DNA from: Paracoccaceae bacterium
GTDB lineage: Bacteria > Pseudomonadota > Alphaproteobacteria > Rhodobacterales > Rhodobacteraceae
Length of the DNA stretch: 5,541 bases
Assembly (NCBI GenBank): GCA_024742655.1
Contig: JANSYB010000197.1
Span: forward strand, 1-5,541
Direction of reading: 5' to 3'
The notes under the pieces are model-generated. The model saw only the letters and a list, made by a program, of their open reading frames with translations. It did no database searches and was not told the origin of the DNA. Made by a program: the position numbers and the translations under genes. Shown here in pieces: positions 1 to 5,458 of this stretch; the stretch's first letter is position 1, and each line of letters starts with the position of its first letter.

Positions 1-714
1 CTCCCACGTGGCGATGGCCGAGGCGTCGATGCGCGCCAGCGTCGGCTCGATCCCGCCCGACAACCCCCAGACCACGAACACCCCCACCGCCAGCAGCGCA
101 AAGAGCTTGACCACCGCCTCGAGCGCGATGGCCATGACCACACCGTGGTGACGCTCGTTCGCATCGAGGTTGCGGGTGCCGAACAGGATGGTGAAGACCA
201 CCAGCCCCGCCGCCACCCACAACGCCGTGGATTGCGGGCTTGGCAGGTCGGTGCGGGTCGGGTCGGCCTCGGCGAAGGCGGCAAAGGACAGCGTGACCGA
301 CTGCAATTGCAGCGCGATATAGGGTGTCGTGCCGATCACGGCGAGAAGCGTGACACAGACCGCCAGAGCGTTCGACTTGCCGAAGCGCGAGGAAATCAGG
401 TCGGCGATCGACGTGATCCGCTGGCTGCGCCCGACGCGCACCATCTTGCGCAGGGTCCACCACCAGCCGATGATGATCAGCGTAGGGCCAAGATAGATCG
501 TCAGGAATTCCAGCCCCGAACGCGCCGCGAAACCGACCGCGCCGTAAAAGGTCCACGCGGTGCAATAGACCGACAGCGACAGCGTGTAGACCAGCGGAGA
601 GCGCAGCCATGTCCCCCGCCCCCGCGCCGCCGCCCGGTCGGCCCCGAAGGCCACCGCGAACAGGAAGGCCACGTAAAGGATACTGACAAGGACAAGGACA
701 TTGAGCGTCGCCAT
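1..714 (-). CDS. Sensor histidine kinase with N-terminal sodium:solute symporter domain (CbrA/CrbS-like), 5' part only
   Basis: The first 238 residues are present and the frame stays open to the window edge, so the 3' part is missing. The visible part is membrane protein, with about six hydrophobic segments near residues 5-23, 42-60, 69-87, 114-135, 163-179 and 192-217. Landmarks of the symporter-type input domain of CbrA/CrbS-like kinases are YCTAWTFYGAVG (50-61), QRITSIADLISSRFGKS (98-114), TPYIALQLQSV (130-140) and GTRNLDANERHHG (179-191). In that family about 13 membrane helices are followed by a PAS domain, HisKA, HATPase and often a receiver; none of these can be seen here. Relatives control carbon use, such as acetate or amino-acid utilisation. 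The ATG at 714-712 follows an AGAGG box (about 7 nt spacing) that abuts the stop of the 90-residue gene. It is probably the last gene of the receiver operon. A plain SSS transporter is the alternative, but the N-terminus and the receiver gene beside it favour the kinase. Confidence 0.85.
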   Translation of the reverse strand, partial: MATLNVLVLVSILYVAFLFAVAFGADRAAARGRGTWLRSPLVYTLSLSVYCTAWTFYGAVGFAARSGLEFLTIYLGPTLIIIGWWWTLRKMVRVGRSQRITSIADLISSRFGKSNALAVCVTLLAVIGTTPYIALQLQSVTLSFAAFAEADPTRTDLPSPQSTALWVAAGLVVFTILFGTRNLDANERHHGVVMAIALEAVVKLFALLAVGVFVVWGLSGGIEPTLARIDASAIATWE

Positions 715-725
715 CGGCCCGCCTC

Positions 726-998
726 TCAGCCGGTTTTGCGGTCGGGGGGATCCGCGTCGCCCGGCGACAGGCGCCGGGAGATGATCGCCGCGGCCCCGGC
801 CAGAAACACCCAGGCCACGAATATGTACAGCATCACGCTGACCGTGCGCGCGCCCTCGACCTCGCCATCGCCCCGCCACAGAAGCGGCACCAGAAACAGG
901 CCGATCCCCAGCAATGGCATCATCCGGGCCGCATCGGCCATGCGGCGGCGGCGATAGGTCCGCTTCTCGACAAAGACGGGGACCGGCGCGTCGCTCAT
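726..998 (-). CDS. Small two-helix membrane protein of unknown function, between receiver and kinase genes
   Basis: A 90-residue protein that I do not assign to a named family. Residues 1-25 are a basic, presumably cytoplasmic tail containing KRTYRRRR (12-19). Two hydrophobic stretches follow at about 26-41 and 53-74, joined by a short acidic loop (GDGEVEG, 43-49). The tail SRRLSPGDADPPDRKTG is polar. Basic residues at both ends suggest that N- and C-terminus are both cytoplasmic. The ATG at 998-996 overlaps the receiver stop as ATGA, which implies translational coupling; the frame is open further upstream, but that part lies inside the receiver gene in another frame and is not credible. The kinase gene starts 11 nt after its stop. 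It lacks obvious features of the small symporter subunit DUF4212. Its place between the two signalling genes suggests a role as accessory subunit or stabiliser of the symporter-type kinase, which is inference. Confidence 0.8.
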   Translation of the reverse strand: MSDAPVPVFVEKRTYRRRRMADAARMMPLLGIGLFLVPLLWRGDGEVEGARTVSVMLYIFVAWVFLAGAAAIISRRLSPGDADPPDRKTG

Positions 999-1363
999 GC
1001 GCTCACCAGCGCGCGCACTGCCTCCAGCACCTCGGCATTGGAAAACGGCTTGGTCATGTAGCGATCCGCCCCGGCGCGCTCGGCCATTTCGACATCCTTG
1101 GTCTGGCCGCGCGCCGACAGCATCAGCACCGGTGTGCGCGCCAGGGCGCTGTCCGCGCGGATGTCCTTGAGAATGTCGAAGCCACTCTTGCCGGGCAACA
1201 TCACGTCGAGGATCACGAGATCCGGGCAACGCTCGCGCACGACCCCCATCGCGTCATGTCCGTTGGAATGGGTTTTCACATCCCAACCGTCCCGCGACAG
1301 GATGAAACTGACCGCTTCGATGATGTTTTGCTCGTCTTCGATCAGTAACACTGTCTTGCCCAT
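995..1363 (-). CDS. Stand-alone receiver-domain response regulator (CheY-like)
   Basis: The protein has 122 residues and is a single receiver domain with no output domain. The phosphorylation site is complete: acidic pocket E9-D10, phosphoacceptor D53 in LVILDVMLPGKSG (49-61), switch S83 in MLSA, aromatic switch Y102, and K105 in the TKPF motif. It would be expected to take phosphate from the adjacent symporter-type kinase, or from that kinase's own receiver if it has one, and to act through protein contacts. This differs from CrbR-type partners, which carry a LuxR-type DNA-binding domain. The ATG at 1363-1361 follows GGGAGG (1377-1372, 8 nt spacing), and a strong promoter match lies about 45-70 bp upstream. 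The stop overlaps the start of the 90-residue membrane protein by 4 nt, so the receiver, membrane protein and kinase appear to form one operon with the receiver first. Confidence 0.93.
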   Translation of the reverse strand: MGKTVLLIEDEQNIIEAVSFILSRDGWDVKTHSNGHDAMGVVRERCPDLVILDVMLPGKSGFDILKDIRADSALARTPVLMLSARGQTKDVEMAERAGADRYMTKPFSNAEVLEAVRALVSA

Positions 1364-1406
1364 CCAATCGGCCTCCCATCCGATTAAATTCCAAGCGCGT
1401 CAGGCG

Positions 1407-1435
1407 ACTATTGCGGATGTCTGCGCCTGTGTCAA
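1407..1435 (-). promoter_or_regulatory. Sigma-70-like promoter of the receiver/kinase operon
   Basis: Reading the minus strand, a perfect TTGACA (1435-1430) is followed by 17 nt and AATAGT (1412-1407, 4 of 6 matches to TATAAT). Transcription would start near 1400, giving a leader of about 36 nt before the receiver ATG, with GGGAGG near its end. The site lies in the roughly 100-bp gap after the XRE regulator stop, so the three signalling genes can be transcribed independently of that gene. No intrinsic terminator with a U-tract is visible in this gap, so read-through from the regulator gene is also possible. Confidence 0.6.
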
Positions 1436-1464
1436 AGCAGACGACGCCCTGTCGCGCGCGCAGG

Positions 1465-2763
1465 TCAGACGCCGGCCGACAGGATCGACGGCTCTCGCCG
1501 CGCGTTACAGTCACCCAACGGGCAAATCCGACATGTTACACCGACGGTTCGTGCCGCGGCCTGCGCCTCGCCCGTCTCTTCCGGCAGGATCAGCATGTGA
1601 GATCGCACCAGAACGGGCGCATCGAACCCGGGCGGGGCGACATGCTCGGTCACGGCAAGGGCGCGCACGCGGGTGTCGCCCTGATGCAGCGTGACGGCAA
1701 TCGGCACCCCGGGCTGGGTCAGCGCCTGATAGAGCGGCCACAACGTGCAGGCCGCGCCGATCTGCGGAATGGTGAAACCCAGAACCGGTTTGCGCAGCAA
1801 CAAGGCGCCCGCCCCATCGGCCACCACGAGGCCCACCGGCCCGGTGACGGCCTCGGGCATCATCGCCAACCGGCGGAAGGCCACGGCCAGCGGCACATCC
1901 GCCTGACGGGCGATCCGGTCCGGGGCCAGGCCGTGTTGCGCCAGCGCGGCCTCCAGCACGTCCATCGGCAGGGCGCGCGCATCGCGGCGGTATTCGTCCA
2001 GCACATCGCGCGCCAGGGCCCGGGCGGGCGTCGTCTCAAGCGCCTTGGCCCTGTCCAGCAAGGGGCCCACGCCGGCATCTCCGCCGACGCCCTCGAGGGC
2101 CGGAAAGTGAAACCCGTGCGCCTCGAGAAACGCATGCAGTTCGTCCTGCGGGCTCTTGATCTCGGCCCCGGTATCCGGCGCGGCCTCGAGATAGCGCATC
2201 AGCGCCTCCGCCCCCTCGGCCAGGCGATGACTGTCCTCGTTGATGTTGCGGTGAAAGCGCATTTGCCATTCGGGTTCCAGTTCGCGGGTCTCGGCCAAGA
2301 TCGTCGCGGTGGAGCGGATCGAGGTCACGGTCGAGATCACCTCGTGCAGGGACGCGGCCAGTTGCGGGTCATGGGCCAGCCGCTCGGTCAGCACCTCGAC
2401 CGTGCGCTCCAGCGCGTCGCGGCGCCGGTTGATCTCGCTCAGCAGGCCGGCCCAGCCGGGAAAGCGCCCGGCGAATTCCTCGGCGCGCGACAGCTCCGGC
2501 GCGGCCTCGGGATGGGCGGCGGCGGCCTCGCTCAGCGCGGCGATAAGCGTCGCCTCCGCCCCCTCGGACAGCACGGTCGCCTCGACGCCCAGCACCTCGG
2601 CGATCTGCAACAGGGTCTTGCCGCCGATTCGGCGCCGGTTGTGTTCGATGAGATTGAGATAGGACGGCGAGATGCCGACCTGCCGGGCCAACTCGGATTG
2701 GCGCAGGCCGTTCATCACCCGCCTTTCGCGGATCCGGGTGCCGATCATCGCGTCTGTGCGCAT
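1465..2763 (-). CDS. XRE-family regulator of the short-chain fatty acyl type (ScfR/PrpR/RamB-like, DUF2083)
   Basis: A cytoplasmic DNA-binding regulator of 432 residues. Residues about 7-62 are a classic XRE helix-turn-helix (QSELARQVGISPSYLNLIE, 22-40). The C-terminal half, about 265-425, resembles the acyl-CoA-responsive domain of PrpR and RamB: a glycine-rich segment, the GAACTLWPLYQAL stretch (336-348), and near the end VGVTCRICPLGDC with cysteines 411, 414 and 419. In mycobacterial PrpR, C-terminal cysteines hold a 4Fe-4S cluster and the domain binds short-chain acyl-CoA; transferring this here is inference. The usual IrrE-like middle with HExxH is not evident. Instead residues about 136-192 look like a kinase dimerisation hairpin (see findings). 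The ATG at 2763-2761 follows AAGGA (7 nt spacing). The gene is divergent from the transporter operon and shares a box-containing intergenic region with it, so it probably regulates itself and that operon. RamB and PrpR control acetate and propionate metabolism. Confidence 0.88.
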   Translation of the reverse strand: MRTDAMIGTRIRERRVMNGLRQSELARQVGISPSYLNLIEHNRRRIGGKTLLQIAEVLGVEATVLSEGAEATLIAALSEAAAAHPEAAPELSRAEEFAGRFPGWAGLLSEINRRRDALERTVEVLTERLAHDPQLAASLHEVISTVTSIRSTATILAETRELEPEWQMRFHRNINEDSHRLAEGAEALMRYLEAAPDTGAEIKSPQDELHAFLEAHGFHFPALEGVGGDAGVGPLLDRAKALETTPARALARDVLDEYRRDARALPMDVLEAALAQHGLAPDRIARQADVPLAVAFRRLAMMPEAVTGPVGLVVADGAGALLLRKPVLGFTIPQIGAACTLWPLYQALTQPGVPIAVTLHQGDTRVRALAVTEHVAPPGFDAPVLVRSHMLILPEETGEAQAAARTVGVTCRICPLGDCNARREPSILSAGV

Positions 2764-2812
2764 CGGATTTTCCTTTCAATTCACACGGCTTCCGTGACGT
2801 AATGGAAATAAA

Positions 2813-2840
2813 TTTACAAAATGCCGCACTGCAGTGTCCA
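2813..2840 (-). promoter_or_regulatory. Candidate promoter of the XRE regulator gene
   Basis: Reading the minus strand, TGGACA (2840-2835, 5 of 6 to TTGACA) is followed by 16 nt and TGTAAA (2818-2813, 4 of 6 to TATAAT). An 18-nt spacing to TAAATT is an alternative. Transcription would start near 2806, leaving a leader of about 43 nt. The -10 box coincides with one of the two TTTACAAAA boxes, which would fit repression of the gene by its own product. The match is moderate and alphaproteobacterial promoters are degenerate. Confidence 0.4.
2827..2836. repeat. 10-bp perfect palindrome CACTGCAGTG between the two TTTACAAAA boxes
   Basis: The palindrome is centred almost midway between the two boxes (15 and 17 bp from their centres) and lies in the spacer of the candidate regulator promoter. 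It could be a binding site for a second dimeric regulator, or a chance feature. Confidence 0.3.
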
Positions 2841-2877
2841 ATTCTTTACAAAAAAATTGTTTTGTCAAAGGCTCTTG

Positions 2878-2907
2878 TTGCCTAATTTTCTTATCCCCTG
2901 CGATAAT
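2878..2907 (+). promoter_or_regulatory. Candidate promoter of the ABC transporter operon
   Basis: TTGCCT (2878-2883, 4 of 6 to TTGACA) is followed by 18 nt and GATAAT (2902-2907, 5 of 6 to TATAAT). Transcription would start near 2914, giving a leader of about 67 nt before the binding-protein ATG. The TTTACAAAA boxes lie about 60-100 bp upstream, a position usual for activation, while TTTGCACA overlaps the predicted start, a position usual for repression. Confidence 0.5.
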
Positions 2908-2930
2908 CGTTTTGCACATTGGTGTGATCT

Positions 2931-2956
2931 GGGGAGTCGCAGAGGAGGCACTCCCC
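2931..2956 (+). promoter_or_regulatory. Leader stem-loop upstream of the binding-protein gene
   Basis: GGGGAGT (2931-2937) pairs perfectly with ACTCCCC (2950-2956) around a 12-nt loop that contains AGAGGAGG. The stem may extend through CTG/CAG pairs (2929-2931 with 2958-2960) if two bases bulge. No U-tract follows, so it is not an intrinsic terminator. The real ribosome site GGAGG (2971-2975) lies outside the stem, 6 nt before the ATG. The loop purines are too far from any start codon to serve as a normal ribosome site. A role in transcript stability or ribosome standby is possible. Confidence 0.35.
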
Positions 2957-2981
2957 TCAGAGACTTAATGGGAGGAACTCC

Positions 2982-4334
2982 ATGTCCAAGACAAACCTGA
3001 CTCGTCGTGGCCTGCTGAAAACCGGCGCCGTTGCCGGTGCCGGCGTAGCACTGCCGACGATCTTCACGGCCCAGTCGGCCCACGCCTTCACCAACGAGCC
3101 GACCGGCTCCAGCGTGACCCTGGGCTTCAACGTGCCGCAGACCGGCCCCTATGCTGACGAGGGTGCCGACGAACTGCGCGCCTACGAACTCGCGGTCGAG
3201 CACCTCAACGGTGGCGGCGACGGCGGCATGCTGAACACGTTCTCGTCCAAGGCCCTGCAGGGCAACGGCATCATGGGCAAGAAGGTCGAGTACGTCACCG
3301 GCGACACGCAGACCAAGTCGGACGCCGCGCGCGCCTCGGCCAAGTCGATGATCGAAAAAGACGGCGCCATCATGATCACCGGCGGCTCGTCCTCGGGCGT
3401 GGCCGTGGCCGTTCAGGCGCTCTGCCAGGAGGCAGGCGTGATCTTCATGGCCGGCCTGACCCACTCAAACGACACCACCGGCAAGGACCGCAAGGCCAAC
3501 GGCTTCCGCCACTTCTTCAACTCGTACATGTCGGGTGCCGCGCTGGCGCCGGTGCTGGCGGCAAACTACGGCACAGACCGCAAGGCCTATCACCTGACCG
3601 CCGACTACAACTGGGGCTACACGACCGAGGAAGCCGTGCGCGCCTCGACCGAGGCCATGGGCTGGGAAACCGTCGCCGCCGTGAAAACGCCGCTGACGCA
3701 GACCGACTTCTCGTCCTACATCGCACCGGTTCTGCAGTCGGGCGCCGATACGCTGGTTCTGAACCACTACGGCGGCAACATGGTGAACTCGCTGACCAAC
3801 GCGGTTCAGTTCGGCCTGCGCGACAAGCAGGTGAACGGCAAGGACTTCCAGATCATCGTTCCGCTCTACAGCCGCCTGATGGCCAAGGGTGCCGGTGCCA
3901 ACGTGAAGGGCATCTTCGGCTCCACCAACTGGCACTGGTCGCTGCAGGACGAAGGCTCCAAGGCGTTCGTCAAGTCGTTCGGCACCAAGTACGGCTTCCC
4001 GCCGTCCCAGGCCGCGCATACCTGCTACGTCCAGGCCCTGCTTTACGCAGACGCCGTGGAACGTGCCGGCTCGTTCGCACCCTGTGCCGTTGTCGAGGCG
4101 CTGGAAGGCTTCGAGTTCGACGGGATGGGCAACGGCAAGACGCTGTACCGTGCCGAAGACCACCAGTGCTTCAAGGACGTGCTCGTGGTGAAGGGGAAAG
4201 AGAACCCGACATCGGAATTCGACCTTCTCGAGATCGTCGAAGTCACCCCGGTGGATCAGGTCACCTACGCCCCCGATCACCCGCAGATGGGTGGCGCAGA
4301 GGCCAGCCTGGGCTCCTGCAACAACGGCGCCTGA
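2982..4334 (+). CDS. Tat-exported substrate-binding protein of a HAAT-type ABC importer
   Basis: A 450-residue periplasmic receptor that captures the solute and delivers it to the permeases encoded downstream. The N-terminus is a clear twin-arginine signal: LTRRGLLKTG with R8-R9, a hydrophobic stretch and a likely cut after AHA (residue 35). The mature part starts with the type I fold hallmark VTLGFNVPQTGPYADEGAD (45-63), then GDTQTKSDAARA (107-118) and the ligand-site-like GGSSSGVAVAVQALC (134-148). ADYNWGY (207-213) and the TDFSSYIAPVLQSGADTLVL stretch (241-260) are also typical of the branched-chain amino-acid receptor (Peripla_BP_6) family. It is longer than LivJ-type receptors, with a C-terminal extension that includes cysteines 368, 396 and 446; C148 and C348 are the others. 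The ATG follows GGAGG at 6 nt. The substrate is not readable from sequence. The regulators beside it suggest a small carboxylate such as lactate or acetate. From memory, a HAAT importer in the roseobacter Phaeobacter was assigned to lactate uptake, but I cannot show orthology here. Confidence 0.92.
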   Translation: MSKTNLTRRGLLKTGAVAGAGVALPTIFTAQSAHAFTNEPTGSSVTLGFNVPQTGPYADEGADELRAYELAVEHLNGGGDGGMLNTFSSKALQGNGIMGKKVEYVTGDTQTKSDAARASAKSMIEKDGAIMITGGSSSGVAVAVQALCQEAGVIFMAGLTHSNDTTGKDRKANGFRHFFNSYMSGAALAPVLAANYGTDRKAYHLTADYNWGYTTEEAVRASTEAMGWETVAAVKTPLTQTDFSSYIAPVLQSGADTLVLNHYGGNMVNSLTNAVQFGLRDKQVNGKDFQIIVPLYSRLMAKGAGANVKGIFGSTNWHWSLQDEGSKAFVKSFGTKYGFPPSQAAHTCYVQALLYADAVERAGSFAPCAVVEALEGFEFDGMGNGKTLYRAEDHQCFKDVLVVKGKENPTSEFDLLEIVEVTPVDQVTYAPDHPQMGGAEASLGSCNNGA

Positions 4335-4351
4335 TCGCCGCTTGACCTATC

Positions 4352-4377
4352 AGGGTGGGCACATGGATGCCCACCCT
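4352..4377 (+). repeat. Perfect 10-bp hairpin between binding-protein and permease genes (REP-like or mRNA-stabilising)
   Basis: AGGGTGGGCA (4352-4361) is followed by a 6-nt loop and its exact reverse complement TGCCCACCCT (4368-4377). It starts 17 nt after the binding-protein stop. The stem is GC-rich but no T-run follows, so full termination is unlikely. Hairpins at this place are known, as after malE, to protect the upstream message so that the receptor is made in excess over the permeases. The G/C-rich stem also resembles dispersed intergenic palindromes of this bacterial group; that comparison is from memory. Confidence 0.6.
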
Positions 4378-4383
4378 ACCCCT

Positions 4384-4398
4384 GCGCCGGTCCGGCGC
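4384..4398 (+). repeat. Second short GC palindrome just upstream of the permease gene
   Basis: GCGCCGG and CCGGCGC flank a single central T (4391), so a folded form would have about 5-6 base pairs and a 3-5 nt loop. It follows the larger hairpin by 6 nt and ends 13 nt before the AGGGG ribosome site (4412-4416) of the permease gene. Together the two hairpins could set the relative output of receptor and permease. In GC-rich DNA such a short palindrome may be chance. Confidence 0.35.
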
Positions 4399-4423
4399 CT
4401 CCTGAAACCATAGGGGCAGACCG

Positions 4424-5455
4424 ATGGAAGCAATCATCCTGCAAATTCTCAACGGCCTGGACAAGGGCTCGGCCTATGCGCTGATCGCGCTTGGCCTGAC
4501 GCTGATCTTCGGCACACTCGGCGTGGTGAACTTCGCCCACGGGGCGCTGTTCATGATCGGCGCCTTCTGTGCCGTCACCCTCAGCCGCATCATCTCCGCG
4601 TCGCACACGATCATCGACGACACTCAGGTCGACTTCCTTGGCAACCCGCTCAAGGTCGAAGTGCCCTACGTCTATGACTGGTTCGGACAACAGACCGGCG
4701 AAGCGATCATCGACTGGGCCGTGCCGCTGTCGATCCTCTTTGCCATCCCGGTGATGATGCTGATCGGCGTGGTCATGGAACGCGGGCTGATCAAGCATTT
4801 CTACAAGCGCCCACATGCCGACCAGATCCTGGTGACCTTCGGTCTGGCCATCGTGCTTCAGGAGATCATCAAGTATTTCTACGGCGCCAACCCGATCCCG
4901 ACGCCGGCCCCGTCCGCGTTCACGGGCTCGTTCGATTTCGGCGCCATGTTGGGCTTTGATCCCAACCTGATCATCTATCCCTACTGGCGGATCATTTACT
5001 TCGTCTTCGCGGCCGTGATCATCGGCGCGGTCTTTGCCTTCCTGCAGTTCACCACCTTCGGGATGGTCGTGCGCGCCGGCATGGCCGACCGCGAGACCGT
5101 GGGCCTGCTGGGCATCAACATCGACCGTCGCTTCACGATCATGTTCGGCCTCGCCGCCGCGGTCGCGGGTCTGGCGGGCGTGATGTACACGCCCATCAAC
5201 TCGCCAAATTACCACATGGGCATGGACTTTCTCGTGCTGAGTTTCGTGGTGGTCGTCGTCGGCGGCATGGGCAGCCTTCCGGGCGCCGTGCTGGCCGGGT
5301 TCCTGCTGGGTATCCTGGAAAGCTTCGCCTCGATGGGCGCTGTCCTCGAGATCCTGCCCGGCCTCAACCAGATCATCATCTACCTGGTTGCCATCATCAT
5401 TCTGCTGACACGTCCCCGGGGCCTCATGGGCCGCAAGGGCGTGATGGAGGACTAA
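4424..5455 (+). CDS. LivH-like inner-membrane permease of the HAAT-type ABC importer
   Basis: A 343-residue permease that forms half of the membrane channel. The start is typical of the LivH family: ILNGLDKGSAYALIALGLTL (8-27) and IFGTLGVVNFAHGALFMIGA (28-47). The cytoplasmic loop that docks on the ATPase is visible at about 211-231 (TFGMVVRAGMADRETVGLLG), followed by AAAVAGLAGVMY (244-255), VVGGMGSLPGAVLAG (278-292) and the closing RPRGLMGRKG (330-339). LivH proteins are usually about 290-310 residues. The surplus lies mainly in a polar segment at about 55-97, between the second and third membrane spans, and in 154-185. The ATG follows AGGGG at 7 nt. The gene lies 89 nt after the receptor gene and 3 nt before the next permease. 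GGAGG at 5446-5450 inside its last codons serves as the ribosome site of that gene. Confidence 0.93.
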   Translation: MEAIILQILNGLDKGSAYALIALGLTLIFGTLGVVNFAHGALFMIGAFCAVTLSRIISASHTIIDDTQVDFLGNPLKVEVPYVYDWFGQQTGEAIIDWAVPLSILFAIPVMMLIGVVMERGLIKHFYKRPHADQILVTFGLAIVLQEIIKYFYGANPIPTPAPSAFTGSFDFGAMLGFDPNLIIYPYWRIIYFVFAAVIIGAVFAFLQFTTFGMVVRAGMADRETVGLLGINIDRRFTIMFGLAAAVAGLAGVMYTPINSPNYHMGMDFLVLSFVVVVVGGMGSLPGAVLAGFLLGILESFASMGAVLEILPGLNQIIIYLVAIIILLTRPRGLMGRKGVMED

Positions 5456-5458
5456 GCC

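Larger units (their letters stand above)
2813..2869. promoter_or_regulatory. Candidate operator cluster: two identical TTTACAAAA boxes plus TTTGTCAAA
   Basis: TTTACAAAA occurs at 2813-2821 and again at 2845-2853, a 32-bp step or about three helical turns, so both copies face the same side of the DNA. A third, palindromic relative, TTTGTCAAA, follows at 2861-2869, and TTTGCACA at 2911-2918 lies at the predicted transporter transcription start. RamB and PrpR regulators are known to bind TTTGCAAA-like sites, and these boxes differ from that core by one or two bases. The cluster sits between the divergent regulator and transporter genes. The best reading is that it binds the product of the adjacent XRE gene, overlapping that gene's own -10 and lying upstream of the transporter promoter. 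AT-richness of the region makes chance A/T-run matches a real alternative. Confidence 0.5.

Noticed and set aside
145..957. A 270-codon plus-strand open frame across the kinase and small membrane protein genes
   Set aside because: Low-complexity Arg/Gln/Asp-rich translation spanning two well-packed minus-strand genes.
726..1229. A longer 167-residue version of the small membrane protein starting at 1229
   Set aside because: The added N-terminus lies wholly inside the receiver gene in another frame and is Arg/Gly-rich. The ATGA overlap start at 998 gives a sensible protein.
1448..1464. CCTG/CAGG hairpin just after the XRE regulator stop as a terminator
   Set aside because: The stem is short and bulged and no U-tract follows in the minus-strand direction.
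1411..2802. A 463-codon plus-strand open frame opposite the XRE regulator, longer than the regulator itself
   Set aside because: It encodes an Arg/Gly/Gln/His-rich sequence with no recognisable domain and is the mirror of GC-rich coding DNA. The minus-strand frame has a clear HTH, a Cys motif and a ribosome site.
2848..2865. ACAAAA/TTTTGT inverted repeat as a transcription terminator
   Set aside because: The stem is A/T only and lies upstream of both genes. It is better explained as part of the operator-like boxes.
2968..3000. A 10-codon open frame starting at ATG 2968 that overlaps the receptor start out of frame, as a possible leader peptide
   Set aside because: Its ATG overlaps the receptor's own ribosome site and it has no well-placed ribosome site itself. 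The codons show no regulatory run of one amino acid.
3465..4280. A 271-codon minus-strand open frame opposite the receptor gene, and a shorter one at 2865-3464
   Set aside because: Both are shadows of a well-supported receptor gene with strong family motifs and a Tat signal.
4376..5215. A 279-codon minus-strand open frame opposite the LivH-like permease
   Set aside because: Its Asp/Glu/His/Arg-rich composition is what the complement of membrane-protein codons gives. It has no domain and no ribosome site that I can support.
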